Under the pieces are notes generated by a model that saw only the letters and a program-made list of their open reading frames with translations, was not told the origin of the DNA and did not search any database. Shown here in pieces: positions 16,500-26,494 of a stretch of 64,000 nucleotides of DNA. Every line of letters begins with the position of its first letter. Within the stretch, counting starts at the first letter, position 1. A program made the position numbers and the translations under genes. The DNA comes from Bradyrhizobium sp. NFR13 (lineage in GTDB: Bacteria > Pseudomonadota > Alphaproteobacteria > Rhizobiales > Xanthobacteraceae), in NCBI RefSeq assembly GCF_900114605.1, contig NZ_FOTP01000004.1, forward strand, positions 124,001 to 188,000, in the 5' to 3' direction.

Positions 16500-16659
16500 T
16501 TCGCGAAAGCGCCGGGCAAGGGGCCGGGAACGTGTTGCGAATCGGCGGATTGGAAGCGAATAGGCCGACGCGGCGCTTGCGCAAGGCCAGCCGATTGATG
16601 CACTCAGGAGGCGCGCAAACCCGCGCTGCCGCAACTGCCAACAGGCAACGAACCGTCCG

Positions 16660-19233
16660 ATGACCGCCGAGACCGACCACGATCGCCAATCGATGACGGC
16701 GCAGAATCCGGTTCTGCACGAGCCGGCCCGGCGCAGCGGCAGCATTGTGCTGGTGCTGCTGATTGCCGCCGCGATCATCGCCTGCGCCGTGGCGTTCATG
16801 ACTCTCGGCCGCGCCCAGGCGCAGCCTTATATTCTGGGCCTGCTGGCGCTGCTGGCGATGGTCGGGCTGTTCGTGTTGTTCGCCTTTGCCGCCGGTATTG
16901 TCCGCTTTGCCGATCGCGCCTCTGACGATCCGATCATGCGCACCGTGGCCGATAACGCCTTTGACGGTATCGCGGTCACCGATGCGCGGGGCCATGTGGT
17001 CTATGCCAATGCTGCCTATCTCAATTTGACCGGCGCGGCCTCCGCGCAGGATGCGCGACCGGTCGAGCGCGTCTTCATCGGTAATCCCGATGTCTCCGAA
17101 GCCGTCTTCCGCCTGCTCAAGGCTGCCCGCGAGGGCAAGCGCCAGCAGGAGGAGGTCCGTGTTGCGGCGCCTGACGGCAGTCATGGCCGCTGGCTGCGCA
17201 TGCGCGTGCGTCCGCTGGGTGAAGGCAAGCGCGAGGCCAAATCCACGGTGTGGTCGGTGGCCGATATTTCCCGCGATCGGCAACGCCAGGAAGACGTTTT
17301 CCAGGAATTGCAACACGCCATCGAATATCTCGATCATGCGCCTTGCGGCTTCTTCTCGGTCAATCCAAAGGGCGAGCTGGTTTACGTCAACGCCACACTG
17401 GCGAACTGGCTCGATCACGATCTTGCCGAGATCGGCTCCGGCGGCCTGAAGCTGACCGACATCGTCTCCGGCGACGGCGCCTCGTTGCTGACGTCCATTG
17501 TGCCGATGCCCGGCGAAGTCAAAACCGAAGTCTTCGACATCGACCTGCGCATGCGCAATGGCAAGACCATGCCGGTGCGGCTCTATCACAAGCTCGCTTT
17601 CGGTGCCGACGGCGTGCCGGGTGCGTCGCGCACTCTTGTCATCAGCCGCGCCCGCGACGAGCGTTCGGATCCGCAGCGCGCCGCCGAAGTGCGCTTCATG
17701 CGCTTCTTCGACCACACGCCGATGGCGATTGCGACCGTGGACCGCGACGGCAACGTGGTGCGCGGCAATGCCCGTTTCGCCAAGCTGGCGCAAAGCCTGA
17801 GCACATCGGGCGCGGTCAACAAGTCGATCCTCGCCGCGGTCAGTGACCGCGACCGCAATCAGCTGGTCTCGGCCATCGGCCACGCCGCACAAGGGCAGGG
17901 CGATATCCCGCCGGTGGAAGCGCTGCTGGAAGGCGCCAAGGAGCGCTGGGGCCAGTTCTTCGTCACCGCCGTGGAGGAGAACGAGCGCGAGACCGAAGCC
18001 GCCATCGTCTACATGCTGGAGACCACCGAGCGCCGCACGCTCGAGAACCAGGTCAACCAGGCGCAGAAGATGGACACCATCGGCCAGCTGGCCGGCGGCA
18101 TCGCGCATGACTTCAACAACGTGCTCTCCGCCATCATGATGGCCAACGACTTCCTGCTGAACGCGCACAAGCCGACCGATCCGTCGTTCCAGGACATCAT
18201 GCAGATCAAGCAGAATGCGACGCGCGCGGCGACGCTGGTGCGCCAGCTGCTGGCGTTCTCGCGCCGCCAGACGCTGCGGCCGACCGTACTCAATCTCGGC
18301 GATGCCCTCTCCGATATCGATCTGCTGCTGAAGCGACTGATCGGCGAAAAGGTCAAACTCGAAGTCGTGCACGGCCGCGATCTATGGCCGGTGAAGGTCG
18401 ACATTTCGCAATTCGAACAGGTGATCGTGAATCTCGCGGTCAATGCGCGCGACGCGATGCCGGATGGCGGCGCACTGACCGTGCGTACGGTGAATGTTTC
18501 GGCCGAGGAAGCCGGACGGCTATCCTACAAGGGCATGCCGCCATCGGATTATGTGCGGATCGATGTCAGCGACACCGGCACCGGCATTCCCGCCGATATC
18601 CTAGAAAAGATCTTCGAGCCGTTCTTCTCCACCAAGGACGTCGGCAAGGGCACCGGCCTCGGCCTTTCCACGGTCTACGGCATCGTCAAGCAGACCGGCG
18701 GTTTCGTCTACGTCGATTCAGAGCCGGGCAAAGGCACCACGTTCCGTATCTTCCTGCCGCGCCATCATCAGGAAAAGGAAGTTGCTCCCGACCCGGCGAT
18801 CGCGGCCGCTGTCGCTGCGAAGGAAGCCGCGGCCGACGCCAAGCCGCGCGCGGACCTGACCGGGCAGGGTACCATCCTGCTGGTCGAGGACGAAGAAGGC
18901 CTGCGCGCGCTGAACGCCCGCGGTCTGCGCTCGCGCGGCTACACGGTGGTCGAAGCCGGCAACGGCGTCGAGGCGATGGAGGTGTTCGACGAGCAGAACG
19001 GCGCCATCGATCTCGTGGTTTCCGATGTCGTGATGCCGGAGATGGACGGGCCGACGCTGCTCAAGGAAATGCGCGCACGTAATGCGGACATTCGCATCAT
19101 TTTCGTGTCAGGCTATGCCGAGGAAGCCTTCGAAAAGAGCCTGCCGGAAAACCAGCAATTCGCCTTCCTGGCCAAGCCGTTCGCCCTGAGCGCGCTGATC
19201 GCCAAGGTCAAGGAAACCATGGCGCCGAACTAG
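16660..19233 (+). CDS. cckA: Cell-cycle hybrid histidine kinase CckA
   Basis: CckA is the inner-membrane hybrid kinase/phosphatase that, through ChpT, sets CtrA phosphorylation. The 857 residues show two membrane helices (about 22-46 and 55-82), three PAS-like domains (about 90-430), a HisKA domain with the phospho-accepting His near 483 in [15 protein letters not shown], an HATPase domain ([33 protein letters not shown]), and a receiver domain with the acceptor Asp near 789 ([13 protein letters not shown]). It follows flhB, and the CtrA box before flgB fits the regulatory link. Confidence 0.95.
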   Translation: MTAETDHDRQSMTAQNPVLHEPARRSGSIVLVLLIAAAIIACAVAFMTLGRAQAQPYILGLLALLAMVGLFVLFAFAAGIVRFADRASDDPIMRTVADNAFDGIAVTDARGHVVYANAAYLNLTGAASAQDARPVERVFIGNPDVSEAVFRLLKAAREGKRQQEEVRVAAPDGSHGRWLRMRVRPLGEGKREAKSTVWSVADISRDRQRQEDVFQELQHAIEYLDHAPCGFFSVNPKGELVYVNATLANWLDHDLAEIGSGGLKLTDIVSGDGASLLTSIVPMPGEVKTEVFDIDLRMRNGKTMPVRLYHKLAFGADGVPGASRTLVISRARDERSDPQRAAEVRFMRFFDHTPMAIATVDRDGNVVRGNARFAKLAQSLSTSGAVNKSILAAVSDRDRNQLVSAIGHAAQGQGDIPPVEALLEGAKERWGQFFVTAVEENERETEAAIVYMLETTERRTLENQVNQAQKMDTIGQLAGGIAHDFNNVLSAIMMANDFLLNAHKPTDPSFQDIMQIKQNATRAATLVRQLLAFSRRQTLRPTVLNLGDALSDIDLLLKRLIGEKVKLEVVHGRDLWPVKVDISQFEQVIVNLAVNARDAMPDGGALTVRTVNVSAEEAGRLSYKGMPPSDYVRIDVSDTGTGIPADILEKIFEPFFSTKDVGKGTGLGLSTVYGIVKQTGGFVYVDSEPGKGTTFRIFLPRHHQEKEVAPDPAIAAAVAAKEAAADAKPRADLTGQGTILLVEDEEGLRALNARGLRSRGYTVVEAGNGVEAMEVFDEQNGAIDLVVSDVVMPEMDGPTLLKEMRARNADIRIIFVSGYAEEAFEKSLPENQQFAFLAKPFALSALIAKVKETMAPN

Positions 19234-19440
19234 GGCACGCCGTCACAAAAGGGCTTGGTTTCAAATGCGCCCCAAACTTCGCAATGCACCATAAGTATTT
19301 GAAAGCAAGGTGACTCCTCCGCCAAAGGTTCAATCCCCAGCCGCGACCGAGGGCCGCAGCGTTTACCATGGAACGGTGCTTCCCTTTTAGGCTGGGGTAG
19401 CCATGTTAGGGGTGTTTTCCCCCTGCCGGGGATTGAGGGA

Positions 19441-20484
19441 ATGACCATGACTTTCACGTTCAGCATGCGCGGCGTCGTCAAGACGATGGCCGTTGTCCTG
19501 TCGCTGGCGATGCCGCTCACGATTGCAATCTCCTCTGCCGACGCCCGCGTTGGCGGTGGCAGCAGCTCGGGTTCGCGCGGCAACCGCACGTTCTCGGCCC
19601 CGCCGAGCACGTCGACGGCGCCTAACGCGGCTCAGCCGTTCAACCGTACCATGCAGCAGCCAGGTTCGCCCGGCATGAACAGCGCGACCACGGGCGCAGC
19701 CAGCAAGGGCGGTTTCTTCAACCGTCCGGGCATGGGCATGCTTGGCGGTCTCGCCGCTGGCTTCCTCGGCGCAGGCCTGCTCGGCATGCTGTTCGGCGGC
19801 GGTCTGTTCAGCGGTCTCGGTGGTATCTCGTCGATCATCGGCTTGCTGCTACAGGTCGGCCTGATCATCATCGTCGTCCGTCTCGCGATGTCCTGGTGGC
19901 AGCGTCGTAACCAGACGGCGTCCGCCTATGCCGGTCCGGCCAACTCGGCCTATACCGGTCCGGGCAATGCTCCTGACCAGAATCAGGCGCACATGAACCA
20001 GGCGCAGCAGGGTTATGGTGCGCAGCCGACCCAGCGCAGTGGTCTCGGTGGCTTTGGTTTCGGCGGTGGTTCGAATGACAAGCCGCTCGATATCGTGCCG
20101 CAGGACTACGAGACCTTTGAGCGTCTGCTTGGCGAAATCCAGGCCGCCTGGTCGAACGAAGATGTCGAGAAGCTCGGCAAGCTGTCGACGCCGGAAATGG
20201 TGTCGTACTTCGCCAAGGATCTCGCCGAGAACAAGGCGCGCAACGACATCAACAAGGTGTCGGATGTGAAGCTGCTGCAGGGTGACCTCGCGGAAGCCTG
20301 GCGCGAAGGCGACACCGACTATGCGAGCGTTGCGATGCGCTTCTCGCTGGTCGACAAGACGCTGGAGCGCGGCACCAATCGTCTGGTGGCTGGCAGCGAA
20401 ACGCCGATCGAAGCGACCGAGATCTGGACCTTCGTGCGCCCGCGCGGCGCCGATTGGGAATTGTCGGCGATCCAGCAGGCGTAA
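19441..20484 (+). CDS. Tim44-like domain membrane protein
   Basis: The 347-residue protein begins with an export signal (VVKTMAVVLSLAMPLTIAISSADAR), followed by a Ser/Gly/Asn-rich stretch, a Gly-rich hydrophobic region (about 97-155, two membrane segments), a Gln/Ala/Gly-rich linker and a C-terminal Tim44-like domain from about 215 (YETFERLLGEIQAAWSNEDVEKLGKLSTPEM ... FVRPRGADWELSAIQQA). Bacterial Tim44-domain proteins are linked to membranes, but their role is poorly known. A strong terminator follows. The family call is good, the function unknown. Confidence 0.85.
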   Translation: MTMTFTFSMRGVVKTMAVVLSLAMPLTIAISSADARVGGGSSSGSRGNRTFSAPPSTSTAPNAAQPFNRTMQQPGSPGMNSATTGAASKGGFFNRPGMGMLGGLAAGFLGAGLLGMLFGGGLFSGLGGISSIIGLLLQVGLIIIVVRLAMSWWQRRNQTASAYAGPANSAYTGPGNAPDQNQAHMNQAQQGYGAQPTQRSGLGGFGFGGGSNDKPLDIVPQDYETFERLLGEIQAAWSNEDVEKLGKLSTPEMVSYFAKDLAENKARNDINKVSDVKLLQGDLAEAWREGDTDYASVAMRFSLVDKTLERGTNRLVAGSETPIEATEIWTFVRPRGADWELSAIQQA

Positions 20485-20505
20485 GCCTTGCCGCACAGAA
20501 ATCGG

Positions 20506-20537
20506 AAAGCGCCGCGGATCATTCCGCGGCGCTTTTT
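20506..20537 (+). terminator. Rho-independent terminator after the Tim44-like gene
   Basis: A 13-bp stem (AAAGCGCCGCGGA / TCCGCGGCGCTTT) with a 4-nt loop ends in a run of five T, 22 bp after the stop codon. This is a textbook intrinsic terminator. The arms are flanked by A and T, so it could work in both directions. Confidence 0.9.
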
Positions 20538-20667
20538 GTTGGCCTCATGCGTGTGCATTGCCAGGTGATGATCTCAGAGCGGGAATAATCCGCCGGATAC
20601 TGTGTTGGTCAGTTGCGTCCCATCGCGACTGGCGTTGCGTGGCTACAAAAACAAATTGGAGGAATCG

Positions 20668-21357
20668 ATGCCCACTATTCTCTCGACTATAACCCGTCTT
20701 GGTATCTGTGCCGGTGCTGTCGTCGTCTCGCTTGCAGCAACGTCGCCATCGTTTGCGCAAGGCACGGATACAAGCTTCTTCGTCACCAGCAATGGCATCG
20801 GCAATGGCGGCAATCTCGGCGGCCTTGCCGGTGCTGACAATCATTGCCAGACGCTGGCGCAGGCTGCAGGTGCGGGCGCCAAGACCTGGCGCGCTTATCT
20901 CTCGACGCAGGCCGCGGACGGCAAGCCCGCGATCAATGCCAAGGACCGGATCGGCAACGGCCCATGGAAGAATGCCAAGGGCGTCGTCGTCGCCAAGGAT
21001 GTCGCCGATCTGCACGGCGCCAGCAACAACCTCTCCAAGCAAACCTCGCTCAGTGAGAAGGGCGAGGTCATCAATGGTCGCGGTGATACGCCGAATCGCC
21101 ATGACGTACTGACCGGCTCGCAGGCCGACGGCACAGCCTTTGCCGCTGGTGAGGATCGCACCTGCAAGAACTGGACGAGCAGCACCCAGGGGGCCGCCAT
21201 GGTCGGCCATATCGATCGTACGGGGCTGAACGAAGAGCCGCCGGCGAAGTCATGGAACACGTCGCATCCATCGCGCGGCCCCGATGGCGGCTGCTCGCAG
21301 AACGACCTGAAGAGCACCGGCGGCGACGGTCTGCTGTACTGCTTCGCCTCGAATTGA
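20668..21357 (+). CDS. Secreted lectin-like (endostatin/NC10-fold-like) protein
   Basis: From the ATG at 20668, preceded by TTGGAGGAA, the 229-residue product has a signal peptide ending SPSFAQG. The mature part has FFVTSNGIGNGGNLGGLAGADNHCQTLAQAAG and KTWRAYLST, DRIGNGPW and a Cys-rich end (DRTCKNWTS, GPDGGCSQN, LLYCFASN). This resembles the collagen NC10/endostatin-like C-type-lectin fold found in proteobacterial exported proteins. Four Cys residues could form two disulfides in the periplasm. The role is unknown. Confidence 0.75.
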   Translation: MPTILSTITRLGICAGAVVVSLAATSPSFAQGTDTSFFVTSNGIGNGGNLGGLAGADNHCQTLAQAAGAGAKTWRAYLSTQAADGKPAINAKDRIGNGPWKNAKGVVVAKDVADLHGASNNLSKQTSLSEKGEVINGRGDTPNRHDVLTGSQADGTAFAAGEDRTCKNWTSSTQGAAMVGHIDRTGLNEEPPAKSWNTSHPSRGPDGGCSQNDLKSTGGDGLLYCFASN

Positions 21358-21539
21358 GTTCCATTGCGATAGACCAGCAGCAACACACTCCGCCATGGCC
21401 GGGCCTGTCCCGGCCATGGCGCGTTTTGCGGCGATAGCTGGACGACGGCGCGGAGTTCTGGCCGGACCAGCGCTGCGAACGAATTCCGCGGTGAGCAGTT
21501 ACCCTGGCACCCCTGACGCGACATTTGGCGAGGTTTCGC

Positions 21540-22247
21540 ATGCGATATGAGCTGTATTACTGGCCGACGATCCAGGGCCGCGGCGAATTCGTGCGCCTGG
21601 CGCTCGAAGATGCCGGCGCGGACTACCGAGATATGGCGCGCGGCAAGGGCGGCATGGCCGCAATGACGAGGATGCTCGACAGCAAGAAAGGCATTCCGCC
21701 ATTCGCGCCGCCATTCCTCAAGGCGGGCAGTATGGTGATCGGCCAGACTGCCAACATCCTGTTCTACCTCGGCCCACGTCACGGTCTGGCGCCGAAGTCC
21801 GAAGCGGCGCGACTGCAACTGCATGAACTCCAGCTCACGATCACCGATTTCATCGCCGAAGTGCACGACACCCATCACCCGATCGGCGTGTCGCTCTATT
21901 ACGAGGATCAGAAAGGCCCGGCCAAAAAGCGCAGCGCTGAATTCCTGAAAGAGCGCGTGCCGAAATATCTCGGCTATTTCGAGCGGATATTAAAAGCCAG
22001 CGATGGCGCCTATGTCACCGGCCGCAAGGCGACCTATGTCGATCTGTCGCTGTTTCAGATCGTTGAAGGACTGCGCTACGCATTTCCGAAACGCATGACA
22101 AAATTCGAGCGGGAGATTCCGGGCCTGATCGATTTGCATAACCGCGTGGCGGTTCGCCCAAACATCAAGGCCTATCTCGACAGCGACCGCCGCATTGCCT
22201 TCAACAAGGACGGCATCTTCCGGCACTACAAGGCACTGGATAAATAG
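21540..22247 (+). CDS. Glutathione S-transferase family protein
   Basis: The 235-residue protein begins MRYELYYWPTIQGRGEFVRL, the thioredoxin-like beta-alpha-beta start of a GST, with a Tyr available as catalytic residue. GQTANILFYLGPRHGLAP marks the glutathione-binding GQ(T/S)xAI site and domain boundary. The C-terminal helical domain has YVTGRKATYVDLSLFQIVEGL. The ATG at 21540 lies after GGCGAGG; a TTG five codons upstream is less likely. It stands alone between a lectin-like gene and a convergent methyltransferase. The substrate is unknown. Confidence 0.9.
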   Translation: MRYELYYWPTIQGRGEFVRLALEDAGADYRDMARGKGGMAAMTRMLDSKKGIPPFAPPFLKAGSMVIGQTANILFYLGPRHGLAPKSEAARLQLHELQLTITDFIAEVHDTHHPIGVSLYYEDQKGPAKKRSAEFLKERVPKYLGYFERILKASDGAYVTGRKATYVDLSLFQIVEGLRYAFPKRMTKFEREIPGLIDLHNRVAVRPNIKAYLDSDRRIAFNKDGIFRHYKALDK

Positions 22248-22271
22248 CGTCGCGCAGCTCGCGTGGCGGGG

Positions 22272-22946
22272 TTACCACAGCCCCGGACACAGACGATAGC
22301 GGACGCGCGTCGTATAGTCGGTGTAGCCGGGGAGGCCGTCCCGCAAGGTGCGCTCTTCGGCTGTCGTGCGCCATGCGAACAGCACGGCCATGATCAGCGT
22401 CAGCGCGGCACTCCACCACGAGCCAAGCCAGAGGGATGTGCCGAGGAAAAACAGGATGGCGCCGCTATACATGGGATGACGCACGAGATGATACGGACCG
22501 GTATCGATGACGTGCTGGCCGCGGTCGCGTTGAAGCTTGATGACCGGTGCGGCGAAACTGTTTTCGCGCAGGACCCAGAATGAGATTGCCATTCCCGTGA
22601 TTGCGAGTGCCGTACCCGCGACCTGGACGCCAACGGTCATTTGCGAAAGACCGAAGCGCTGATCCAGCCCCGCAACGATCAGCCAGACCAGTGCCACGGT
22701 AAAGAACGCCACCATGAAGACGCGGTCCGCTGTGGGCTGCCCCTGCTGTACGACGGGGCGCATGCGTTCTTCAAACAGCGCGGGATCGATCTGGATCAGC
22801 CACAGGCCGCCGCCAAGGCCGAGCAGGATCATGAAGAGCAGAAATGACCACGCCGCCGGCCATTGCCAGGTCCCGGCGGCGGTGAATAAAACAGCGCCGA
22901 TCACGCCGAACCAGACCAGCGTCCGTATCACGAGACGAACGATCAT
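22272..22946 (-). CDS. Isoprenylcysteine carboxyl methyltransferase (ICMT)-like membrane protein
   Basis: The 224-residue protein has about five membrane helices and ends with the phospholipid/isoprenylcysteine methyltransferase pattern: TGPYHLVRHPMYSGAILFFLG, then WRTTAEERTLRDGLPGYTDYTTRVRYRLCPGLW. The RHPMY and EER/E-L motifs bind S-adenosylmethionine in this family. I took the inner ATG (MIVRLVIRTLVWFG) because the 22 preceding codons look non-coding. Bacterial members may methylate lipids or small molecules. The target here is unknown. Confidence 0.85.
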   Translation of the reverse strand: MIVRLVIRTLVWFGVIGAVLFTAAGTWQWPAAWSFLLFMILLGLGGGLWLIQIDPALFEERMRPVVQQGQPTADRVFMVAFFTVALVWLIVAGLDQRFGLSQMTVGVQVAGTALAITGMAISFWVLRENSFAAPVIKLQRDRGQHVIDTGPYHLVRHPMYSGAILFFLGTSLWLGSWWSAALTLIMAVLFAWRTTAEERTLRDGLPGYTDYTTRVRYRLCPGLW

Positions 22947-23049
22947 GCCGAACCCCCAAGCTGCGCATCCGATACCAGATTCGCGGCAGTGATGGGGCAG
23001 GCCTCGCGTCAACGCGACCGGCGGCTGGTTTCTGTCCGACGGTGCCGAG

Positions 23050-23220
23050 TTAAGCGAGCTGATCGATCCGGGTGCCCTGGCCGGGCGGCAGTGCTGCGCG
23101 CGGTGGGGGCGGCGCGGTGCGGCTGTCGTTGTCGTCGTTCTTCTTCGGCTCCGGCGGCTTTGCCTCGATCGGCTTTACCTCAGCGACCGGTGGTGCGCTG
23201 CTCACGCTTGAAACGCTCAT
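23050..23220 (-). CDS. Small proline-rich hypothetical protein
   Basis: A 56-residue frame starts at an ATG behind an AACAGGGAA stretch and reads MSVSSVSSAPPVAEVKPIEA, then Lys/Pro/Asp/Arg-rich sequence ending GQGTRIDQLA. It has no membrane segment and looks disordered. Its position alone between two annotated genes, its codon composition and a plausible ribosome binding site support it. No function can be given. Confidence 0.45.
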   Translation of the reverse strand: MSVSSVSSAPPVAEVKPIEAKPPEPKKNDDNDSRTAPPPPRAALPPGQGTRIDQLA

Positions 23221-23376
23221 TACAAATTCCCTGTTTCCAACTTTTGCAGTCGGACAATGGGGTGTGCGCCAACAAGGAGTTGGTAAATCAGGCGCTGCAA
23301 TTTGCATCAATCGGGGCGGATCGGAAACGGTGGTAAACGCGCCGTCCAGGACTTCACTACAATTGAAACGAAATAC

Positions 23377-23850
23377 TCATTCGTCCTTGCCGCGGGAGAT
23401 CGTGATGTTCGCCGATGTTTTGTTGCGGGTGCAGCGCAGGTCAAGCCGGCGATAGCGGAGCTTGACGTCATCGCCGCGGAAAATCCCCATGCGGCCGAGA
23501 CATCGCGTGGTGCCCTTCACCGTATCCGGTTTGGGGATCGTGAAGATGACGGCTGCCGCACTGGCGACGAGGTCCGTGAACGCCGGCGCCGGCTTGCGGG
23601 TCGCGGAGGCCGCATAGAGCTCGTTGCTGAAATTGCGACTGGCGCAGCCAAGCCGCAATTGCTTTGCCGCCGGATGCGACAGGTAGATCACATTGGCTGC
23701 GGTGCGCCCGACGCTGAGCCCGTCGATCTGGCTCTTGAGCTGCCGCGCGAGATCATCGCAACGATCGGCGCGGGCAGGCGAAACGGCAAGGGTTACGGTG
23801 GCGAGCAGCGCCACAGCCGAAAAAATGCCGCGCAGGCGGTCGATAGACAT
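23377..23850 (-). CDS. Exported hypothetical protein
   Basis: The 157-residue product has a clear signal peptide (IFSAVALLATVTLAVSPARA). The mature part carries four Cys residues (DRCDDLARQ, RLGCASRNF, TTRCLGRMG, LDLRCTRNK) that could form two disulfides, so it is probably periplasmic. I recognise no domain. It is divergent from the fumarase gene. Confidence 0.7.
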   Translation of the reverse strand: MSIDRLRGIFSAVALLATVTLAVSPARADRCDDLARQLKSQIDGLSVGRTAANVIYLSHPAAKQLRLGCASRNFSNELYAASATRKPAPAFTDLVASAAAVIFTIPKPDTVKGTTRCLGRMGIFRGDDVKLRYRRLDLRCTRNKTSANITISRGKDE

Positions 23851-24050
23851 TCCAGATTCTCCTCAATCCCCGGCCGCACTGAAACGCGGGACGCCACTTT
23901 ATGCAAGGCGCGGCGGGCGCAGCCGGTTACTGCTGGAACGGGGGATTATCCCCGCGATTGCGGGCCTGTCCCTCTGTTTTGAACCCTTCAAAACTGTCCG
24001 GAAACCGCCTACAAGGGCCTCAAATCCCCTCCCTTTTTGAGGCCCCATCC

Positions 24051-25703
24051 ATGAACGCTCCCACCGCTTTCCCTGATCCAAAGCCCGTCCCGCCCTACAA
24101 GCACACGCCACTGTTTCCGCTGGGCGCGGATACCACGCCCTACAAGAAGGTCACCACCGAGGGGGTGCGGGTCGAGAAAGTGCTGGGCAGGGACATGCTG
24201 GTGGTGTCGCGGGATGCGCTGAAGGCGCTCTCGGAGGCCGCGTTCGGCGACATCAACCACTATCTGCGCCCCGGCCATCTGCAGCAGCTGCGCAACATCC
24301 TGGACGACAGCGAAGCCAGCCCGAATGACAAATTCGTGGCCTTCGACTTCCTCAAGAATGCGAACATCGCCGCAGGCGGCGTGCTGCCGATGTGCCAGGA
24401 CACCGGCACCGCGATCATCATGGGCAAGAAGGGCTGCAACGTCATCACCGATGGCGACGATGAGGCGGCACTCTCGGAAGGCGCCCGCGACGCCTATCTG
24501 CGCCGCAACCTGCGCTATTCGCAGGTCGCGCCGCTGACCATGTATGAAGAGAAGAACACGGCCAACAACATGCCGGCACAGTGCGAGATCTATGCCGAGG
24601 GCGACGACGCCTACAAGTTCATGTTCATGGCCAAGGGCGGCGGCTCCGCCAACAAGAGCTTCCTGTTCCAGGCGACGCCGTCCGTTCTGACCAAGGATCG
24701 TCTGCTCGCTTTCCTCAAGGAAAAGATCATGACGCTGGGCACCGCTGCGTGCCCGCCGTACCACCTCGCCATCGTCATCGGTGGCACCTCGGCCGAGCTG
24801 TGCATGAAGACGGTGAAGCTCGCTTCCGCGCGTTACCTCGACGCGCTGCCCACGCAAGGTTCGCCGGATGGCAACGCCTTCCGCGATCTCGAGATGGAGC
24901 AGGAAATCCTCAAGATGACGCAGTCGTCCGGCGTCGGCGCGCAGTTCGGCGGCAAGTACTTCTGCCACGACGTTCGCGTCATCCGCCTGCCGCGCCACGG
25001 CGCGTCGCTGCCCATCGGCCTCGGCGTGTCGTGCTCGGCGGATCGCCAGGTGCTCGGCAAGATCACCAAAGACGGTGTCTATCTCGAAGAGCTCGAACAT
25101 AACCCGGCGCAGTATCTGCCGCAGGTGGAGCAGGCGCTCGGCGGCGAGGTCGTGAAGATCGATCTCAACCAGCCGATGAAGGACATTCTGGCGACGCTGT
25201 CGAACTACCCCACCAAGACGCGCCTGTCGCTCACCGGCACCATGATCGTCGCGCGCGACTCGGCGCATGCCAAGCTGCGCGATCGCCTTGAGAAGGGCGA
25301 GCCGCTGCCGGATTACTTCAAGAACCACCCGGTCTATTACGCCGGCCCCGCCAAGACGCCCGAAGGCTATGCCTCCGGCGCCTTCGGCCCGACCACGGCC
25401 GGCCGCATGGATTCCTTCGTCGACCAGTTCCAGGCCGCCGGCGGCTCCATGGTGATGGTTGCCAAGGGCAACCGCGCCGTCGCCGTGCGCGAAGCCTGCA
25501 AGAAGCATGGCGGCTTCTATCTCGGCTCGATCGGCGGCTCGGCGGCCAACCTCGCCGAACACTGCATCAAGAAGGTCGAGGTGGTCGAATATCCCGAACT
25601 CGGCATGGAAGCGATCTGGCGCATCGACGTCGTGGATTTCCCGGCCTTCATCATTATCGATGACAAGGGCAACGACTTCTTCAAGGAATTGAATCTCGGT
25701 TGA
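24051..25703 (+). CDS. fumA: Class I (iron-sulfur) fumarate hydratase
   Basis: This enzyme interconverts fumarate and malate in the TCA cycle, using an oxygen-sensitive [4Fe-4S] cluster. The 550 residues match FumA/FumB (about 548). Three Cys in conserved contexts should bind the cluster: [38 protein letters not shown] and [14 protein letters not shown]. The C-terminal beta domain has [20 protein letters not shown] and [13 protein letters not shown]. The ATG at 24051 fits the family start; the upstream open frame does not. The gene is monocistronic, followed by a palindromic repeat. Confidence 0.95.
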   Translation: MNAPTAFPDPKPVPPYKHTPLFPLGADTTPYKKVTTEGVRVEKVLGRDMLVVSRDALKALSEAAFGDINHYLRPGHLQQLRNILDDSEASPNDKFVAFDFLKNANIAAGGVLPMCQDTGTAIIMGKKGCNVITDGDDEAALSEGARDAYLRRNLRYSQVAPLTMYEEKNTANNMPAQCEIYAEGDDAYKFMFMAKGGGSANKSFLFQATPSVLTKDRLLAFLKEKIMTLGTAACPPYHLAIVIGGTSAELCMKTVKLASARYLDALPTQGSPDGNAFRDLEMEQEILKMTQSSGVGAQFGGKYFCHDVRVIRLPRHGASLPIGLGVSCSADRQVLGKITKDGVYLEELEHNPAQYLPQVEQALGGEVVKIDLNQPMKDILATLSNYPTKTRLSLTGTMIVARDSAHAKLRDRLEKGEPLPDYFKNHPVYYAGPAKTPEGYASGAFGPTTAGRMDSFVDQFQAAGGSMVMVAKGNRAVAVREACKKHGGFYLGSIGGSAANLAEHCIKKVEVVEYPELGMEAIWRIDVVDFPAFIIIDDKGNDFFKELNLG

Positions 25704-25720
25704 TGCTGCGACCTCTTGGC

Positions 25721-25803
25721 GTCATTGCGAGCGCAGCGAAGCAATCCAGAAAGCTACAAGCGAAGACTGGATTGCTTCGTTGCAAGATGCTCCACGCAAT
25801 GAC
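25721..25803. repeat. Bradyrhizobium-type extragenic palindromic repeat
   Basis: GTCATTGCGAGCGCAGCGAA followed by GCAATCCAG is mirrored downstream by CTGGATTGCTTCG and, past an 11-base insertion, by GCAATGAC. The whole can fold into a long imperfect hairpin. I recall this GTCATTGCGAGCG...GCAATCC motif as a very common intergenic repeat in Bradyrhizobium and Rhodopseudomonas genomes. It sits 17 bp after the fumarase stop and ends 15 bp before the next gene. Confidence 0.75.
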
Positions 25804-25818
25804 GGCTGAGAGGATGTC

Positions 25819-26493
25819 GTGACCTTCATTGGCCTCGATGGCTTTAGCAAAGGCTGGGTCGCCGTCACACTCGACGGCGACCACCGCTACATCGATTTCA
25901 TCAGCGATATCTCCTGGCTTGCGACGCAGCGCTTTGCCCGTGCGGCCATCGATATTCCCATCGGTCTCGGCGATGACGGTGTGCGCTGCTGCGATCAACT
26001 CGCGCGCAAGAAGCTCAGTCCGCATGGCTCACGCGTCTTTTCCGGTGGGCGCCGCTGGCTGTGGCAGGATTTCAGCGATCCCGATCTTGCCAATGCGGAA
26101 GCGGACAAACGCGGGCAGAAGAAGGTCTCGCGCCAGCTCTGGCATCTCGGACCGAAGATCATGGAGGTCGATGGCTTCGTGCTGGAGCACCGCGATCTCG
26201 ATATCCGCGAAGCGCATCCTGAACTTGTCTTTCTCCGTCTGAATGGCGATGTGCCGCTGCCGTCCAAACATGCGGAGGAGGGGCTCGCGCTGCGTCGTCA
26301 TCTGCTGATAGTGAACGGCTTCAGCGATCTCGACGACTGGCTGACCGGCAAGCGCACGCGCACCGGCGCAAAGCGGGATGATGTGCTCGATGCCTGTGCG
26401 GTGGCGCTGGCCGCGCGCGATTGCGTGGGCTGTCTGCCGGAAGGCAATGCACCGCGTGATGCGCTGGGTGTGCCACAGCAAATCTGGTTCTAG
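25819..26493 (+). CDS. DUF429 family protein
   Basis: The 224-residue protein begins FIGLDGFSKGWVAVTLDGD, an RNase H-like strand with a likely metal Asp. It continues with AAIDIPIGLGDDGVRCCDQLARK, then a REAHPELVFLRLNGD motif and an end with TGAKRDDVLDACAVALAARD. This is the pattern of the DUF429 predicted nuclease-like family. The acidic residues fit a metal site, but no activity is known to me. Its stop lies one base from the stop of the convergent SH3 gene. Confidence 0.85.
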   Translation: MTFIGLDGFSKGWVAVTLDGDHRYIDFISDISWLATQRFARAAIDIPIGLGDDGVRCCDQLARKKLSPHGSRVFSGGRRWLWQDFSDPDLANAEADKRGQKKVSRQLWHLGPKIMEVDGFVLEHRDLDIREAHPELVFLRLNGDVPLPSKHAEEGLALRRHLLIVNGFSDLDDWLTGKRTRTGAKRDDVLDACAVALAARDCVGCLPEGNAPRDALGVPQQIWF

Positions 26494-26494
26494 C

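Noticed and set aside
14619-16799. A 726-codon open frame on minus opposite fliR and flhB
   Set aside because: It is rich in His, Arg, Gln and Gly as expected for an antisense shadow of GC-rich genes. It has no domain and lies over two certain flagellar genes.
16447-18372. A 641-codon open frame on minus opposite cckA
   Set aside because: Same composition bias, no recognisable motif; cckA on the other strand is unambiguous.
24009-25562. A 517-codon open frame on minus opposite fumarase
   Set aside because: Shadow of a certain gene; Leu/Arg/Gly/His bias and no family motif.
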